64,000 nt of DNA from Rhodoferax sp. Lineage in GTDB: Bacteria > Pseudomonadota > Gammaproteobacteria > Burkholderiales > Burkholderiaceae_C. Every line of letters starts with the position of its first letter. The first letter of the stretch is position 1. The position numbers and the translations under genes were made by a program. Below, in pieces: positions 33,519 through 43,069 of the stretch. The notes under the pieces are model-generated. The model worked only from the letters and a program-made list of their open reading frames with translations, was not told the origin of the DNA and did not search any database. Location of the stretch: NCBI GenBank assembly GCA_024235935.1, contig JACKLL010000008.1, forward strand, positions 1 through 64,000, in the 5' to 3' direction.

Positions 33519-36338
33519 TCAACGGCTGGGCGTGATCACTTCATCCCGCAGAATCGTGCGAATCCGGCTGGCCAGATCATCGATCACGAAGGGCTTGGTG
33601 ATCATCTGCATGTTTTCGCGCAGGAACCCGTTGTGCACGGCCGCCTGCTCGGCGTAGCCGGTCACGAACAGCACCTTCAGCCCGGGACGCTTGTCCATCG
33701 CGATCTCGGCCAGTTGCCGGCCGTTCATGCCTGGCAGGCCGACGTCCGAAATCATCAGGTCGAAATGCTGCTGGCTGTCGAGCAGGGCCAGCGCCGCTTC
33801 GGCGTCACCGGCTTCGGCATAGGCATAGCCCAGATCGCCCAGCACCGTGACGATGACCTCGCGCACGTGGACCTCGTCTTCCACCACCAGGATGCGTTCG
33901 CCGCCATGGGCGCCCTCGTCCGCCGCACGCGTCGGCACCGGTTCGGCCTCACCTTCCGAGGTATCGCGCGGCAGGTACAGCGTGATGGTGGTGCCGCGGC
34001 CGGCCTCGCTATCGATCCGTGCATGACCGCCGGCCTGCTTGACGAAGCCATAGACCATCGACAGGCCCAGGCCGGTGCCCTGGCCAATGGGCTTTGTCGT
34101 GTAGAAAGGCTCGAACGCACGCGCCCTTACGGCGGCCGGCATTCCGACACCATCGTCGCGCACGCTGACCGCCACGTACTCGCCAGGCGCGAGTTCCGAC
34201 TGGCTGGCGGCATAGGCTGCGTCGAGCCTGCGATTGGCAAGCTCGAGCGTGACCTGCCCGCCATCGGGCATCGCATCGCGCGCATTGATCACCAGGTTGA
34301 GCAAGGCACTTTCGAGCTGGGCGCTGTCGATCCGGGCCGGCCACGGGTCATCGACATGCTGCACCCGCAGTGTGATGTGGGGCCCCAGCGTGCTGGTCAT
34401 CATGTCTGCCAGCGAATCGATCAGCGCGCGAACATCCACGCGCCGTGTCTCCAGGGCCTGGCGGCGGGCAAATGCGAGCAGGCGCTGCGTCAGTGCGGCG
34501 GCGCGTTGCGAACTGGCGGCCGCGCGGTCCAGCAGCTTTTCCAGGCCGTCCTGCCTGCCGGCGGCCAGCTTGCGCTGCATCAGCTGGATCGAGCCATAGA
34601 TGCTGGCCAGCATGTTGTTGAAATCGTGTGCGATGCCGCCGGTGAGCTGCCCGATGGCTTCCATCTTCTGCGCCTGGCGCAGTTGCTCTTCGGCCATGGC
34701 CAGCGCCGCGGCACGCTCACGGTCACCCGTGATGTCGCGCCCGAACGCAAAGATCGTCTGTGCGGCCGGCGCTGCCGTCCAGGCAACGAAGCGATAGGTG
34801 CCGTCCGCATGCCGCACGCGGCACTCGAAGGTCGGCAAGACCCCCACGGTTGCCCGGCTCAGCGCTTCCTCGGCACTGGCCTGGTCCTCGGGATGGATGA
34901 GCGCGTCGATCCGTTTGCCAATGATCTGCTCGCGCTCCCAGCCCAGCACACCGAACCAGACCGGATTGACGTCAAGGAAGAAGCCCCGGGTGTCGATCAT
35001 GGCGATCAGGTCCGGCGAGCTGTTCCACATGCGCTCACGTTCGAGCGTTCGCTCGTCCACGCGGCGCTCCAGCGTGGCATTGATCGCGCGCAGCTTGTCG
35101 CGGTCGGCGCGCTGGTCTTCGATGTCCGTGTTGGTACCCACCCAGCGCACGATCTGCCCGCGCAGGTTGCGCACCGGCAACGCACGCACCAGGTGCCAGC
35201 GGTAAGCGCCATCGGCACGTCGGATGCGAAACTCCACCTCGTACTTTGCGCCACTGCGCAAGGCCGCCGTCCAGGACGCCACGGCCCGGTCCATGTCGTC
35301 GGGATGAACCAGCGTGGACCAGCCCTCACCGATGACCGCAGCGATGTCCTTGCCGCTGTAGCGCAGCGTCTGGTCGTTGACCCAGTCCAGTTGGCCGTCG
35401 GCGGGCGCAGTCCACATGTGGTTGGGCGCCAGCTGGGCAAAGGAGCGGAACTTCTCTTCGCTCTCGCGCAGCACCTGGGCCTGGTTGAAGACGTCGGTGA
35501 CATCCACGCCTTCGACGAAGATGCCATTGACCACGCCGTCAGCCCCGCGCATGGGCTGGTAGATGAAATCCAGGATACGCTCCTGCGGCTCCGCGCCCGG
35601 CGCCGGGACCAAGGTTGCCGACACGGAACGGCCGGAATAGGGCTCGCCGGAGTGGTAGACCTTGTCGAGCAGTTCGAAAAAGCCCTGTCCTTGCACCTCC
35701 GGCAAGGCTTCCCGCACGGGCATGCCGATCACATCGCGCTGCGCGATGAGCTTCAGGTAGGCGGGGTTGGTCAGCTCGAAACGATGCTCCGGTCCGCGCA
35801 ACACCGCCACGAAACTGGGCGACAGCGCGAACATCTCGCGCAGGCGGTCGAGTTCGGCCGCACGTTCGCGTTTCGCCATGACCTCCCGGGTGATCTCGGT
35901 GCAGGCGCAGAAGACCCCCATCACTTCGCCAGCATCACCGCGCACCGGGGCATAGAAGAATGAAAAATGGGTCTCCTCGACATGGCCATGGCGCTGCATC
36001 ATCAGCTGGATGTCGTCCATGTATGTCGGCTCGCCGGCATAGGCGCGGGCCATGATCGGCGCCACGTCATCGCGGATCTCGTGCCAGACCTCCTGAAAGG
36101 GTTGCGCGAGCGCGGGATGGTGCCCGCCCAGGATTTCGGCGTAGCCGTCGTTATAGAACATCCGCTCCTGCGCCCCCCAGACCGCGAACATCGGCTGCGG
36201 CGCATTGAGCATGATGCTGACGACGGTCCTCAGGGGCGCGGGCCAATCGGCCGGGGGGCCCAGCGGCGAGGCGGCCCAGGGGTAGGCCCGCATCATCGCG
36301 CCCATTGCGCCGCCGCCATCCAGGAAGCGCAAGGTCAT
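33519..36338 (-). CDS. Hybrid sensor histidine kinase with PAS domains and a C-terminal receiver
   Basis: The 939-residue protein has several PAS domains in the first ~560 residues (a PAS_4-like one opens MFAVWGAQERMFYNDGYAEI), and no transmembrane segment, so it is cytoplasmic. The phosphorylated histidine lies in LTGGIAHDFNNMLAS, the ATPase domain shows NLVINARDAMPDGG and DDGVGMP, and the C-terminal receiver (RILVVEDEVHVREV, then LMISDVGLPGMNG) carries the acceptor aspartate. It starts at 36338, overlapping the preceding response-regulator stop as ATGA, so the pair is coupled. The signal is unknown; PAS domains could sense redox or ligands. Confidence 0.92.
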   Translation of the reverse strand: MTLRFLDGGGAMGAMMRAYPWAASPLGPPADWPAPLRTVVSIMLNAPQPMFAVWGAQERMFYNDGYAEILGGHHPALAQPFQEVWHEIRDDVAPIMARAYAGEPTYMDDIQLMMQRHGHVEETHFSFFYAPVRGDAGEVMGVFCACTEITREVMAKRERAAELDRLREMFALSPSFVAVLRGPEHRFELTNPAYLKLIAQRDVIGMPVREALPEVQGQGFFELLDKVYHSGEPYSGRSVSATLVPAPGAEPQERILDFIYQPMRGADGVVNGIFVEGVDVTDVFNQAQVLRESEEKFRSFAQLAPNHMWTAPADGQLDWVNDQTLRYSGKDIAAVIGEGWSTLVHPDDMDRAVASWTAALRSGAKYEVEFRIRRADGAYRWHLVRALPVRNLRGQIVRWVGTNTDIEDQRADRDKLRAINATLERRVDERTLERERMWNSSPDLIAMIDTRGFFLDVNPVWFGVLGWEREQIIGKRIDALIHPEDQASAEEALSRATVGVLPTFECRVRHADGTYRFVAWTAAPAAQTIFAFGRDITGDRERAAALAMAEEQLRQAQKMEAIGQLTGGIAHDFNNMLASIYGSIQLMQRKLAAGRQDGLEKLLDRAAASSQRAAALTQRLLAFARRQALETRRVDVRALIDSLADMMTSTLGPHITLRVQHVDDPWPARIDSAQLESALLNLVINARDAMPDGGQVTLELANRRLDAAYAASQSELAPGEYVAVSVRDDGVGMPAAVRARAFEPFYTTKPIGQGTGLGLSMVYGFVKQAGGHARIDSEAGRGTTITLYLPRDTSEGEAEPVPTRAADEGAHGGERILVVEDEVHVREVIVTVLGDLGYAYAEAGDAEAALALLDSQQHFDLMISDVGLPGMNGRQLAEIAMDKRPGLKVLFVTGYAEQAAVHNGFLRENMQMITKPFVIDDLASRIRTILRDEVITPSR

Positions 36339-36712
36339 GGTGCGCCTTCGTCCTGGGAGCGCTGGATCTCGTCCATCAGGCGGTCCAGGTCTTCCATCTC
36401 GAAGGGTTTGGCAAGCGCCCGCACCCGGGGCCCCAGCGTGCGCAGCGCGTCGCCATACTGGTAGCCCGAGCACAGCACGACCCAGCGCTCCGGGTGCATG
36501 GCGATGACGCGGCGGGCCAGGTCGGTGCCGGACATGCCGGGCAGGCTGATGTCGCTGACAAGCACGTCGAAATGGCTGGCACTCCACAGCGCCAGCGCTT
36601 CCTCGGCCGAGGCACAGGCAACGACCTCGCGCTGATCGCCTTCGAGCATCTCCTGGAAGATCTCCCGCAGTTCTGCGTTGTCCTCCACGTACAACATGCG
36701 CACAGGCTTCAT
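36335..36712 (-). CDS. Single-domain response regulator
   Basis: This 125-residue receiver domain without an output domain has MLYVEDNAELREIF at the start, phosphoacceptor aspartate in VLVSDISLPGMSG, and the switch lysine in RALAKPFEME. The ATG at 36712 is chosen as the fold start; 36739 is possible. It is coupled to the hybrid kinase by a 4-base overlap and probably takes part in a phosphorelay with it, as CheY-like proteins do. Confidence 0.9.
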   Translation of the reverse strand: MKPVRMLYVEDNAELREIFQEMLEGDQREVVACASAEEALALWSASHFDVLVSDISLPGMSGTDLARRVIAMHPERWVVLCSGYQYGDALRTLGPRVRALAKPFEMEDLDRLMDEIQRSQDEGAP

Positions 36713-36788
36713 GGTGGGTCGGGTGGGTTGGGTCAGCAAGGGATTCTAAGGGGGCCCGGAGCGGCCCAGCAGGGTGCCCCGATCCGGA

Positions 36789-37790
36789 TCAGACCCGCTT
36801 CCATCGCATCCATGCCGCAGAATTGAAGAAGCTCGCGGCAACACCGCCCGGCGCCACCAGGCCGTCGCAGGCCACGCGAACCTCGTCCGCCAAGACCATG
36901 TCCGCCACCGGCAGGGCCTGCTGCAGCTGTGCCAGCGTGCGCGGGCCGATGATGGGCGCGGTGACGCCGGCCTGGTCCTTAACCCACAGGTAGGCCAGTT
37001 GTGCCGGATCCTGGCCATGGACACGGGCCAGCGCGGCAAACTGCGCCCCCACTGCGATGCCGCGTTCGGTGACCCGCTCGGCATAGATGCCGCCGCGCAT
37101 GGCCGCGCGGCTGTCCTGCGCCGGCGCGTCGCCGACGGCGTAGCGCCCGGCCAGCATGCCCATGGCCATCGGCGACCAGGTGAACAGCGCCAGGCCATAC
37201 CGCTGGCAGGCCGGCACCAGTTCGTTCTCGATACGGCGCTCGAGCAGGTTGTAGGGCGACTGCTCCGACACGAAATGCGCCAGCCCCAGCGCGCTGCTCA
37301 CGTGCTGCGCCTGCGCCAGCTGCCAGGCCGGCGAGGTGCTGGTGCCGATGTAGCGCACCTTGCCCTGGCGCACCAGCAGGTCCAGCGCCGCCAGCGTCTC
37401 CTCGATCGGCGTGTCCGGGTCGGGCCGGTGGGTCTGGTACAGGTCGATGTAATCCGTCCCCAGGCGGCGCAACGAGTCCTCACAGGCCTTGACGACATGG
37501 TTGCGGCTCAGCCCGCGCTCGTTGACACCGGGGCCGGTCGGGTAGAACACCTTGGTTGCGATCAGCACGTCGTCACGGCGCTGGCGCTGGTGCAGCCATT
37601 TGCCAATCAGCCGCTCGGCCTCGCCGCCGGCATAGCTGTTGCTGGTATCGATCAGGTTGATGCCGCCGGCGACGGCAGCATCGAGAATCGCCAGGCTCTC
37701 GGCCTCCGGTGTCGGATTGGCCAGGTTGTCGGTGCCCAGCACCAGGGACGAAACCCTCAGGCCGGTGCGGCCCAGTGGACGGTATTGCAT
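36789..37790 (-). CDS. Aldo/keto reductase
   Basis: This NADPH-dependent oxidoreductase of the aldo-keto reductase TIM-barrel family has 333 residues. The catalytic tetrad is visible: Asp48 and Tyr53 (IDTSNSYAGGEAE), Lys80 (VLIATKVF) and His121 (LYQTHRPDPDTP). The overall sequence resembles the YajO/YhdN-type general reductases. Substrate unknown. It stands 118 bases downstream of an SDR gene on the same strand, so the two may form a small redox operon. Confidence 0.9.
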   Translation of the reverse strand: MQYRPLGRTGLRVSSLVLGTDNLANPTPEAESLAILDAAVAGGINLIDTSNSYAGGEAERLIGKWLHQRQRRDDVLIATKVFYPTGPGVNERGLSRNHVVKACEDSLRRLGTDYIDLYQTHRPDPDTPIEETLAALDLLVRQGKVRYIGTSTSPAWQLAQAQHVSSALGLAHFVSEQSPYNLLERRIENELVPACQRYGLALFTWSPMAMGMLAGRYAVGDAPAQDSRAAMRGGIYAERVTERGIAVGAQFAALARVHGQDPAQLAYLWVKDQAGVTAPIIGPRTLAQLQQALPVADMVLADEVRVACDGLVAPGGVAASFFNSAAWMRWKRV

Positions 37791-37908
37791 GGAACAGGTC
37801 CTTCGGCTTGCGGAGAAATCGGGGCGCAGGGGACGCGCCTTTGCGGGGTCGCGCGGCGCAGCAAGCGGCTGTATGGAGTCCGGGCCGCATGCGCGAGGAA
37901 CCCGGCCG

Positions 37909-38673
37909 TCATTGCGTGCTGTAGCCGCCGTCGACGTACACCATGGCGCCGGTCATGTAGCTGGCCGCGTCGCTGCACAGGAACACCGCCACGCGTGCGA
38001 TCTCCTCGGGCTGCGCCAGCCGACCCATCGGCACCACCCGCTCGGCAATGTCCTGCATCTGTGCGTCGGTCAAGGGCGTCGGCCGTCCTGCCGCACGCAG
38101 CATCGGCGTGTCGACCTCCCCCGGACAGACGCAGTTGAAGCGCACGCCGTCACGTGCCAGTTCCAGCGCGAAGCAGCGCGTGACCTGCTGCACCGCGCCC
38201 TTGCTCGCGGCATAGGCCATGGCCCCCTTGCCGCCGAGCTCGCCCCAGATGCTGCCGAAGTTGACCACCGCACCACCGCCATGGTCACGCATGTGGCGCG
38301 CCGCCGCGCGGCTGAGGTGGAACACGCCGCCGGCATTCACGTCCAGCGCGCGCTGCCACTCCTGGTCGGTGGTATCGACACCGGACTTGCGGGCGATGAT
38401 GCCGGCCGCATTCACGACGGCGTTCAGCCGCCCGGTCCTGGCGACGGTCTGCGCCACCGCCGCATCGCAGAACGCGGAGTCGCTGACATCGCCGACCAGC
38501 GCCGTGGCGCCGGTCTCGGCCGCGGTCTGCGTCGCCAGTTCCGCGTTGGCGTCGACGATCACGACCTGCGCGCCGGATGCGGCAAACAGACGCGCCACCT
38601 GCGCCCCCATGCCGCTGGCACCACCGCTGACCAGCGCCGTGAAGTCATTGAAGGCAAATCGCACCTGTTTCAT
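37909..38673 (-). CDS. Short-chain dehydrogenase/reductase
   Basis: This classical SDR of 254 residues has cofactor motif VSGGASGMGAQ (residues 15-25), NAAG at 88-91, and catalytic Asn113, Ser141, Tyr154 and Lys158 (MAYAASKGA). The C-terminus ends MVYVDGGYSTQ. An ATG at 38679 also exists, but GGAG lies six bases before the ATG at 38673, which decides the start. Likely an alcohol or sugar dehydrogenase; substrate not readable. Confidence 0.91.
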   Translation of the reverse strand: MKQVRFAFNDFTALVSGGASGMGAQVARLFAASGAQVVIVDANAELATQTAAETGATALVGDVSDSAFCDAAVAQTVARTGRLNAVVNAAGIIARKSGVDTTDQEWQRALDVNAGGVFHLSRAAARHMRDHGGGAVVNFGSIWGELGGKGAMAYAASKGAVQQVTRCFALELARDGVRFNCVCPGEVDTPMLRAAGRPTPLTDAQMQDIAERVVPMGRLAQPEEIARVAVFLCSDAASYMTGAMVYVDGGYSTQ

Positions 38674-38693
38674 GGGCATCTCCAGAACCGGTT

Positions 38694-41081
38694 TCAGACC
38701 GCCACCGCCTGCGTTTCTCGCCAGCGCTGGCACCAGTGGGCAAACGCATCGGCCGCCATGGGCTTGGCCATGTGATACCCCTGCGCCTCGTCACAGGCCA
38801 GGTCACGCAGCTGCTCCAGGATGCGGCCGTTCTCGACGCCTTCGGCCACCACGGTCAGGCCCAGGTTATGGGCCAGGTCGATGGTCGAGCGCACGATCTT
38901 GGCGTCGTCCTCGTCCTCCTGCATGTTCATGACGAAGGACTTGTCGATCTTGAGCTCGTCCACCGGCAGCCGCTTGAGGTAGGCCAGCGAGGAATAACCG
39001 GTGCCGAAATCGTCGATCGACAGCGCAAAGCCGCGCTGCGACAAGGTGTTGAGCGTGGCCAGTGCGCGCTGCGGCTCGTCCATGATGGCGCTTTCGGTGA
39101 TTTCCAGGCAAAAGGATTCGGCCGGTGCATCGTGCCGCTGCAGGATCTGCTCCAGCCGTGCGGGCAGATCGACATCCAGCATGTCGCGGGTCGACAGGTT
39201 GACCGACAGGCGCAGCGACAGGCCCTGCGCACGCAACTGACCGCACAGCGCCGCCGCGCGGTCGAACACCCACAAGGTCAGCTGGCGTACGAATCCGGTC
39301 TGCTCGGCAAACGGAATGAATTCCAGCGGCGGCACCAGGCCCCGCACCGGATGCTGCCAGCGCACCAGCGCCTCGGCCGCCACCACCGCGTTGTCGACGA
39401 GGCGGATCTTGGGCTGCAGGAACAGCCGCAGCTCGTCATGGTCGATTGCGTGGCGCAGCTCGGTCAGCAGCGACAGGGTCTGCGCACTGGAGGAATCGAG
39501 TGCCGGGTCATAGAGCTGGATGCCGGTGGTCTTGCTCTTGGCCGCATACATCGCCACCTCGGCACGCGACAGCAGGGTATCGGCATCATCGGCATGCAAG
39601 GGCCAGCAGGCGACGCCAATGCCGGCACTCAGGTCGACCGTCTGGTCGTCGAAGGCCAGCGGCAGTTCGAACGACTTGGCAATACGCTGCGCCACCGCCA
39701 GCGCACTGGCCGCATCACTTTGCGTCAGCAGTACGGCAAACTCGTCACCCCCCAGCCGCGCCACCATGTCACCCGTGCGCAGGTCCTGCTGGGTCAGCCG
39801 CTTGGCCACGGCATCCAGCAGCAGGTCACCGAAGGAATAGCCCAGCACATCATTGACATGCTTGAAACGGTCGATGTCCAGCATCACCACGGCCAGCGAG
39901 CCGCGGCCCAGCTCCGCCACGGCACCCTGGCTGTCGATCTCCTGCTGCAGGGCCTCGCGAAAGCGGGCACGGTTGGGCAGGCCGGTCAGCCGGTCCCAGT
40001 AGGCGAGCTTGCGGATCTCGATCTGCTGCGTGCCGATATCGATCCGCATCTGGTCGAAGGCCTTGGCCAGTCCGCCGATCTCGTCCTGCCGATCCATGTG
40101 CTCCATCGGAACGTCGTATTGGCCCAGACCCAGCCGTCGCGTCGCGGCCACCAGCGCGCGCAGCGGCGTCGTCACCCGGCGTGCGACGAAAACACTGCCG
40201 ATGCCGAACAGCACCACGCCCAGGGCCGTGATCCAGGCCAGCGCCACCTGCGCCTGGCGGAACGGCGCCACCACGTCGCTCAGCGAACGCAACAGCAAGG
40301 TGCGCACCCCGCCGACCGCTGCACCGGTATCGAGCCGCACACTGCGCGCAATCAGCACATCCCCGTGGTCCGGCAATTCGTCGACATCGCCCTGGCGCTG
40401 CTGCAGTTCCTGCAAGGCCTCCGGCGGCAGGGTCGCGGCGACGATCCGTCCCTTGGCGCCTGCGCCATCGCTGATCAGGGCCAGGTGCATGTCGGAGATC
40501 GCCCGCATGTCGTCCACCAGCTTCTGGTTGATCGGAAAGCCCATCAACACGTAGCCCACCAGCACCGGCGCTTTCATCGGCACCATCACGAACTGGTGCG
40601 GAACACCGTCGACCACGGCCACCTGGCTGCCCTGGGCATCGCGCGACAGCGGGCCGACCAGTTCGTCCAGCACCGGCGTCAGGTCGTTGGCGTCACCGGT
40701 CTCGCCGACGGCGCGCAGCGCCATCGACGTGTCCACCAGCGCAGTGATGGTGGCGCCGATGCGCGCGCCGTTGTTCTCCAGGGCCGAGGCAATGGTCGCG
40801 ATGTCGCCGGAACTGACGGCCGCGCGAAAGCCGAAGTCCGCCGCCAGCACGCTCGCGCCCTGGCGCAGCTGCTGGGCGTTCTGCTCCAGCAGCCGGCGCC
40901 AGACACGCTCGCCCACCTGCAGTTCCTGGGCCACCTGGCGGCGTGCGCTCTGCTCGACGCTGATGCGCACCACGCTGAACACCGCCGCCTGCACCAGCAA
41001 CAGCAGCAGCAGCGACAGGGCGACGATGCGCGACGACAGGCCCCAGCGGGTAGGTCGCCACTGGAACTTCACCGCAGACAC
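38694..41081 (-). CDS. Membrane-bound GGDEF-EAL protein (cyclic-di-GMP synthesis and/or breakdown)
   Basis: The 795-residue sensor has transmembrane helices at about 18-40 and 280-300 flanking a ~240-residue periplasmic sensor domain, then a HAMP domain (about 301-352), a GGDEF domain with intact GGDEF at 444-448, and an EAL domain with intact EAL at 570-572. Both catalytic motifs are present, so it could make and degrade cyclic di-GMP. The stop lies 20 bases before the SDR start. It is followed upstream by the cupredoxin, DUF3034 and haemoglobin genes, a grouping that suggests oxygen or redox sensing. Confidence 0.94.
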   Translation of the reverse strand: MSAVKFQWRPTRWGLSSRIVALSLLLLLLVQAAVFSVVRISVEQSARRQVAQELQVGERVWRRLLEQNAQQLRQGASVLAADFGFRAAVSSGDIATIASALENNGARIGATITALVDTSMALRAVGETGDANDLTPVLDELVGPLSRDAQGSQVAVVDGVPHQFVMVPMKAPVLVGYVLMGFPINQKLVDDMRAISDMHLALISDGAGAKGRIVAATLPPEALQELQQRQGDVDELPDHGDVLIARSVRLDTGAAVGGVRTLLLRSLSDVVAPFRQAQVALAWITALGVVLFGIGSVFVARRVTTPLRALVAATRRLGLGQYDVPMEHMDRQDEIGGLAKAFDQMRIDIGTQQIEIRKLAYWDRLTGLPNRARFREALQQEIDSQGAVAELGRGSLAVVMLDIDRFKHVNDVLGYSFGDLLLDAVAKRLTQQDLRTGDMVARLGGDEFAVLLTQSDAASALAVAQRIAKSFELPLAFDDQTVDLSAGIGVACWPLHADDADTLLSRAEVAMYAAKSKTTGIQLYDPALDSSSAQTLSLLTELRHAIDHDELRLFLQPKIRLVDNAVVAAEALVRWQHPVRGLVPPLEFIPFAEQTGFVRQLTLWVFDRAAALCGQLRAQGLSLRLSVNLSTRDMLDVDLPARLEQILQRHDAPAESFCLEITESAIMDEPQRALATLNTLSQRGFALSIDDFGTGYSSLAYLKRLPVDELKIDKSFVMNMQEDEDDAKIVRSTIDLAHNLGLTVVAEGVENGRILEQLRDLACDEAQGYHMAKPMAADAFAHWCQRWRETQAVAV

Positions 41082-41142
41082 CTGGTGTGTTTCACAAATG
41101 CACCCTTCGCGCTGCGGGATTCGACGTGGGCTTCACCAAGGC

Positions 41143-41754
41143 TCAAGGCCCTGTGGCACCAGGCAGGCGGTAGCTGACGACCTGGTCGGCTGCCGTGACG
41201 ACCAGGGCCTGGTCGGTGGCGGGAGCCCCGACCGGCAGCGCCGGGTGCCAGACCCGCAGCCGGTAGTTGCCGGGTGGCACCTGCGTGAGCGCCACGGCGC
41301 CGCTGGCGCTGCTGCGGCCGAAATACGGGGTGTCGACGACGACGACCCAGGCCGTCATCGCGTCATGGATATTGCAGCCCAGCACCGCGATGCCGGTCTT
41401 GTCGAAAACCACCGGATTGGCCGGAACACCGCTGTACAGCTTGAGCTCGAAGGTCTTGTTGGGCGAGAACGAATAGACGTGGTGGCGGACCGTGTCGCGG
41501 TTGGGGAAGCTCACCGCGGTACCGGCGGTCACCACCAGCACCGTCGGATCGAACTGCTTGGCCTTCTGGGCCATTTCCGCACCCTGCAGCGGCTTGGCCA
41601 GTGCCCGGGCTTCGCGCGACTCGAGGAAAACCACCGCATCGGCCAAGGCCTTGCCCGCGCCATCCTGGACCTGCACCTGCACCGTTCCCGCAGCTGCCAC
41701 ACGGCATGCCAGCAATGCCGCGACACATGCCAGCAACCGGTACGCGCGCCTCAC
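41143..41754 (-). CDS. Periplasmic cupredoxin-like protein (methylamine-utilisation-protein type)
   Basis: This exported protein of 203 residues has a signal peptide (MRRAYRLLACVAALLACRVA) and a plastocyanin-like copper fold. Likely copper ligands are the histidine in TVRHHVYSFSPN, and Cys, His and Met in LGCNIHDAMTAW. Databases often label this family 'methylamine utilization protein', but no methylamine genes are near. It lies 61 bases upstream of the GGDEF-EAL gene on the same strand, so they are probably cotranscribed. Confidence 0.8.
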   Translation of the reverse strand: MRRAYRLLACVAALLACRVAAAGTVQVQVQDGAGKALADAVVFLESREARALAKPLQGAEMAQKAKQFDPTVLVVTAGTAVSFPNRDTVRHHVYSFSPNKTFELKLYSGVPANPVVFDKTGIAVLGCNIHDAMTAWVVVVDTPYFGRSSASGAVALTQVPPGNYRLRVWHPALPVGAPATDQALVVTAADQVVSYRLPGATGP

Positions 41755-42069
41755 GCCTGCGCCCTCGGCTCGCAGGCAGAAACGGAATCAGAGAGCGTGA
41801 GCAAGGTCATGAACAAACAAAGGATCGATGCGCCAGAGGCGACTCGGTTATACACGACGGGACGAAAGCACGGTGTCGCACGGGAACTCGCGCAAACACA
41901 CGGGAGCAGGGCAAATGCCGGGCATGCGCGCGGTCGTTCAAAAGCTTACACCAGGCAGACTGTCGGCGGACCTCGCCAGGGGTCGAGATCAGGGCACCAA
42001 CCGTAAACAATGGCACGGTCCCGTCCCCCGTCGCTGCATTTGCCCGCACATTTGGGCATACTCGCGACC
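41755..42069. promoter_or_regulatory. Divergent intergenic region, 315 bases
   Basis: This gap separates the leftward cupredoxin gene from the rightward DUF3034 gene and should hold both promoters. I see no convincing gene, strong hairpin or direct repeat. The part from about 41790 to 41960 is relatively A-rich compared with its surroundings, consistent with promoter DNA. Confidence 0.4.
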
Positions 42070-43035
42070 ATGGCGTCTGCACCCTTTGCCCCCCTTCGCC
42101 GCTGGCTGCCGAGCCACCTGCTGCTGGCCGCTGCCCTGCTGGGCCTGCACGGCGCCAGCGCGCAGGCCGACACCGGCAAGCTGCGTCTGACCGGCGGTGT
42201 CAGCACCATCGAAGGTGCGGCCGGTGGCGGTTTGAGCCCGTGGGCACTGATCGGCAGCAATGCCACCGCCGGCGAGATCGGCGCCTCGACCTATCTGACA
42301 CGCACCCGCACCCATGACTACGGGCTCACCAGTTACGGTGTGGCCGTGGGCTGGAACGAGCGCGTCGAGGTATCGCTGGCACAGCAGGACTTCGACGCTG
42401 CGCCGGCCATCGCCCTCAACGGAATTGCGCCGTTCGGGGTGCGCCCCGGTCAGCACATCCGCATGGACGTGGTGGGGCTGAAGCTGCGCGTGGCTGGCGA
42501 CGCCATCCTCGACGCCGACAGCTGGATGCCGCAGATCGCGGTGGGCCTGCAATACAAGCACGTGCGGCCCGGCTCGCTGGGTTCGGTGCTGCGCTTCCTG
42601 GACGCAGATACCCACGGTACCGATTTCTATGTCAGCGCGACCAAGCTGCTGCTGGCCGACAGCGTGCTGGTCAGCGGCACGCTGCGCGCCACGCGGGCCA
42701 ACCAGAATGGCCTGCTCGGCTTTGGCGCCGGCGTACCGGGCAAGAACGGCTACAGCCTGCAGCCGGAGTTCTCGGTCGCGTGGTTGCTGCGCAAGGATCT
42801 GGCGATCGGGGCCGAATACCGCTTCAAGCCCAATAACCTGGAGTCGCTGGGTGCGGCCGCCGGACTCGGCAGCGCGCTGCGCGAGGACGACTGGCGCGAC
42901 CTGTTCATCGCCTGGACGCCGAACAAGAACACCTCGCTGACGCTGGCCCTGGTCGACCTCGGTCGCATCGTGCCAGGCATCACCGCCAACCGACGCCAGC
43001 GCGGGCTCTACATCTCCGGCCAACTGGCGTTCTGA
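42070..43035 (+). CDS. DUF3034-family outer-membrane-like protein
   Basis: The 321-residue protein has a signal peptide (long basic start MASAPFAPLRRWLPSHLLLA, cleavage after ASAQA) and then GKLRLTGGVSTIEGAAGGGL, typical of the DUF3034 family. Alternating hydrophobic strands (TDFYVSATKLLLADSVLVSG; PEFSVAWLLRKDLAIGAEYRF) and a terminal LYISGQLAF ending in Phe indicate a beta-barrel of the outer membrane. The function is unknown. The ATG at 42070 is chosen for the signal peptide. A truncated haemoglobin gene follows after 34 bases. Confidence 0.83.
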   Translation: MASAPFAPLRRWLPSHLLLAAALLGLHGASAQADTGKLRLTGGVSTIEGAAGGGLSPWALIGSNATAGEIGASTYLTRTRTHDYGLTSYGVAVGWNERVEVSLAQQDFDAAPAIALNGIAPFGVRPGQHIRMDVVGLKLRVAGDAILDADSWMPQIAVGLQYKHVRPGSLGSVLRFLDADTHGTDFYVSATKLLLADSVLVSGTLRATRANQNGLLGFGAGVPGKNGYSLQPEFSVAWLLRKDLAIGAEYRFKPNNLESLGAAAGLGSALREDDWRDLFIAWTPNKNTSLTLALVDLGRIVPGITANRRQRGLYISGQLAF

Positions 43036-43069
43036 GCCTGGCGTGGCTTTCAAATCGACACCGACCCCC

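Noticed and set aside
41143..41754. Assignment of the cupredoxin gene to methylamine metabolism
   Set aside because: No methylamine dehydrogenase or related mau gene lies nearby; the name is a family label only.
41989..42060. Possible longer upstream starts for the DUF3034 and neighbouring frames
   Set aside because: The extra residues would precede a complete signal peptide, so the start at 42070 is better.
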